A DNA stretch of 43,541 nucleotides, from assembly GCA_019115425.1 (NCBI GenBank), contig DXDO01000129.1, forward strand, positions 1 through 43,541, given 5' to 3'. Positions 43,328 to 43,541 of the stretch are shown here, one piece after another. The DNA comes from Candidatus Agathobaculum merdigallinarum (GTDB taxonomy: Bacteria > Bacillota > Clostridia > Oscillospirales > Butyricicoccaceae). Position numbers and translations under genes: made by a program. The notes below the pieces were generated by a model. That model was given only the letters and a program-made list of their open reading frames with translations, was not told where the DNA came from and ran no database searches. The stretch's first letter is position 1, and each line of letters opens with the position of its first letter.

Positions 43328-43357
43328 GGGAGGCGGACAGCCCTCTGTCCGCCTCCC
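43328..43357 (-). terminator. Terminator hairpin upstream of the DHFR-like gene
   Basis: GGGAGGCGGACAG (43328-43340) and CTGTCCGCCTCCC (43345-43357) form a perfect 13-bp stem with a four-base loop, followed on the minus strand by TTTTT (43323-43327). The reductase ribosome site begins about 3 bp after the T-run. Confidence 0.85.
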
Positions 43358-43372
43358 CCGTTCTCATTTCAA

Positions 43373-43541
43373 GCCGCGCCCCGCGGCAATTTAACAGAAA
43401 ATCGCCCCGCGATTTTCATAAAAAGTCAGGACATGCGCCTGACTTTTTATACAAAGGCCAAAAGGCGGAAAAATCAAAATTTTTCTGTCTTTTGGGCGCA
43501 ATAGCTGTTTCAGGCGCAGCCTGACAACAGCGTCCCTCGAT
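43373..43541 (+). repeat. Modular multi-hairpin intergenic element, copy E (cut by window end)
   Basis: Consensus orientation is plus. Modules: GCCGCG/CGCGGC (43373-43387) then AATTTAACAG; AAAATCGC/GCGATTTT (43398-43416); ATAAAAAGTCAGG/CCTGACTTTTTAT around loop ACATGCG (43418-43450); GCCAAAAG...CTTTTGGGC with inner GAAAAAT/ATTTTTC (about 43457-43496); GCTGTTTCAGGC paired with GCCTGACAACAGC (43504-43531); and CCCTCGAT, the start of the last palindrome, where the window ends. Confidence 0.85.

Overview
The window is GC-rich chromosomal DNA from a low-complexity, gene-dense bacterium. It looks like a member of the Clostridia, most likely Oscillospirales (a Butyricicoccus/Agathobaculum/Ruminococcaceae-type gut anaerobe). 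The reasons are the firmicute order remA-gmk-rpoZ-coaBC-priA-def-fmt-rsmB-rlmN-prpC-prkC-rsgA-thiN, the cdaA-cdaR pair, nrdR, and clostridial families such as DUF5685, DUF4914, DUF3343 and DUF815. The genus assignment is inference. I see no tRNA, rRNA, CRISPR array, prophage or intact insertion sequence. Almost all genes lie on the minus strand.

Region by region: 0-8.4 kb holds nrdR, a TIM-barrel sugar-isomerase-like gene, a fused secDF, purB, a plus-strand GNAT acetyltransferase, a small orphan gene and an aspartate aminotransferase. From about 26.5 down to 8.4 kb runs one long minus-strand superoperon of growth and housekeeping genes: DUF5685, a J-domain protein, a membrane protein, yicC, remA, gmk, rpoZ, coaBC, priA, a GNAT, def, fmt, a yugP-like metallopeptidase, rsmB, rlmN, prpC, prkC, rsgA and thiN. 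It ends at a clear terminator. From 32.3 down to 26.5 kb are DUF3343, a cysteine-desulfurase-like enzyme, cdaA, cdaR, an FAD oxidoreductase and an RseC-like protein. From 32.4 to 37.7 kb are a DUF815 ATPase (plus strand), an HtrA protease and a PhoB-type two-component system. From 37.8 to 43.5 kb are trmO (plus strand), a DUF4914 P-loop protein, two metallophosphoesterases (one ymdB) and a RibD/DHFR-like reductase.

The most unusual content is not a gene. Five copies of a modular, multi-hairpin intergenic element (here called A to E, about 160 to 230 bp each) sit at 17981-18174, 20679-20837, 22463-22692, 35347-35505 and 43373-43541 (cut by the window end). All share the same ordered series of palindromes: a GC hairpin plus an ATTTAA-like stretch, an A/T-flanked hairpin, a TAAAAA...TTTTTA hairpin, a longer imperfect hairpin, an optional extra hairpin, and a terminal TCGAT...ATCGA palindrome. 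The stem sequences differ among copies but base pairing is kept, and in four copies the third hairpin has the same seven-base loop, ACATGYG. Copies occur in both orientations relative to transcription. Three of them sit inside the conserved superoperon, butting against stop codons.

A second notable signal is a set of three 11-bp-spaced direct repeats over the weak -35 of htrA. They lie just downstream of a two-component system gene pair, which suggests a secretion-stress regulon of the CssRS-HtrA kind.
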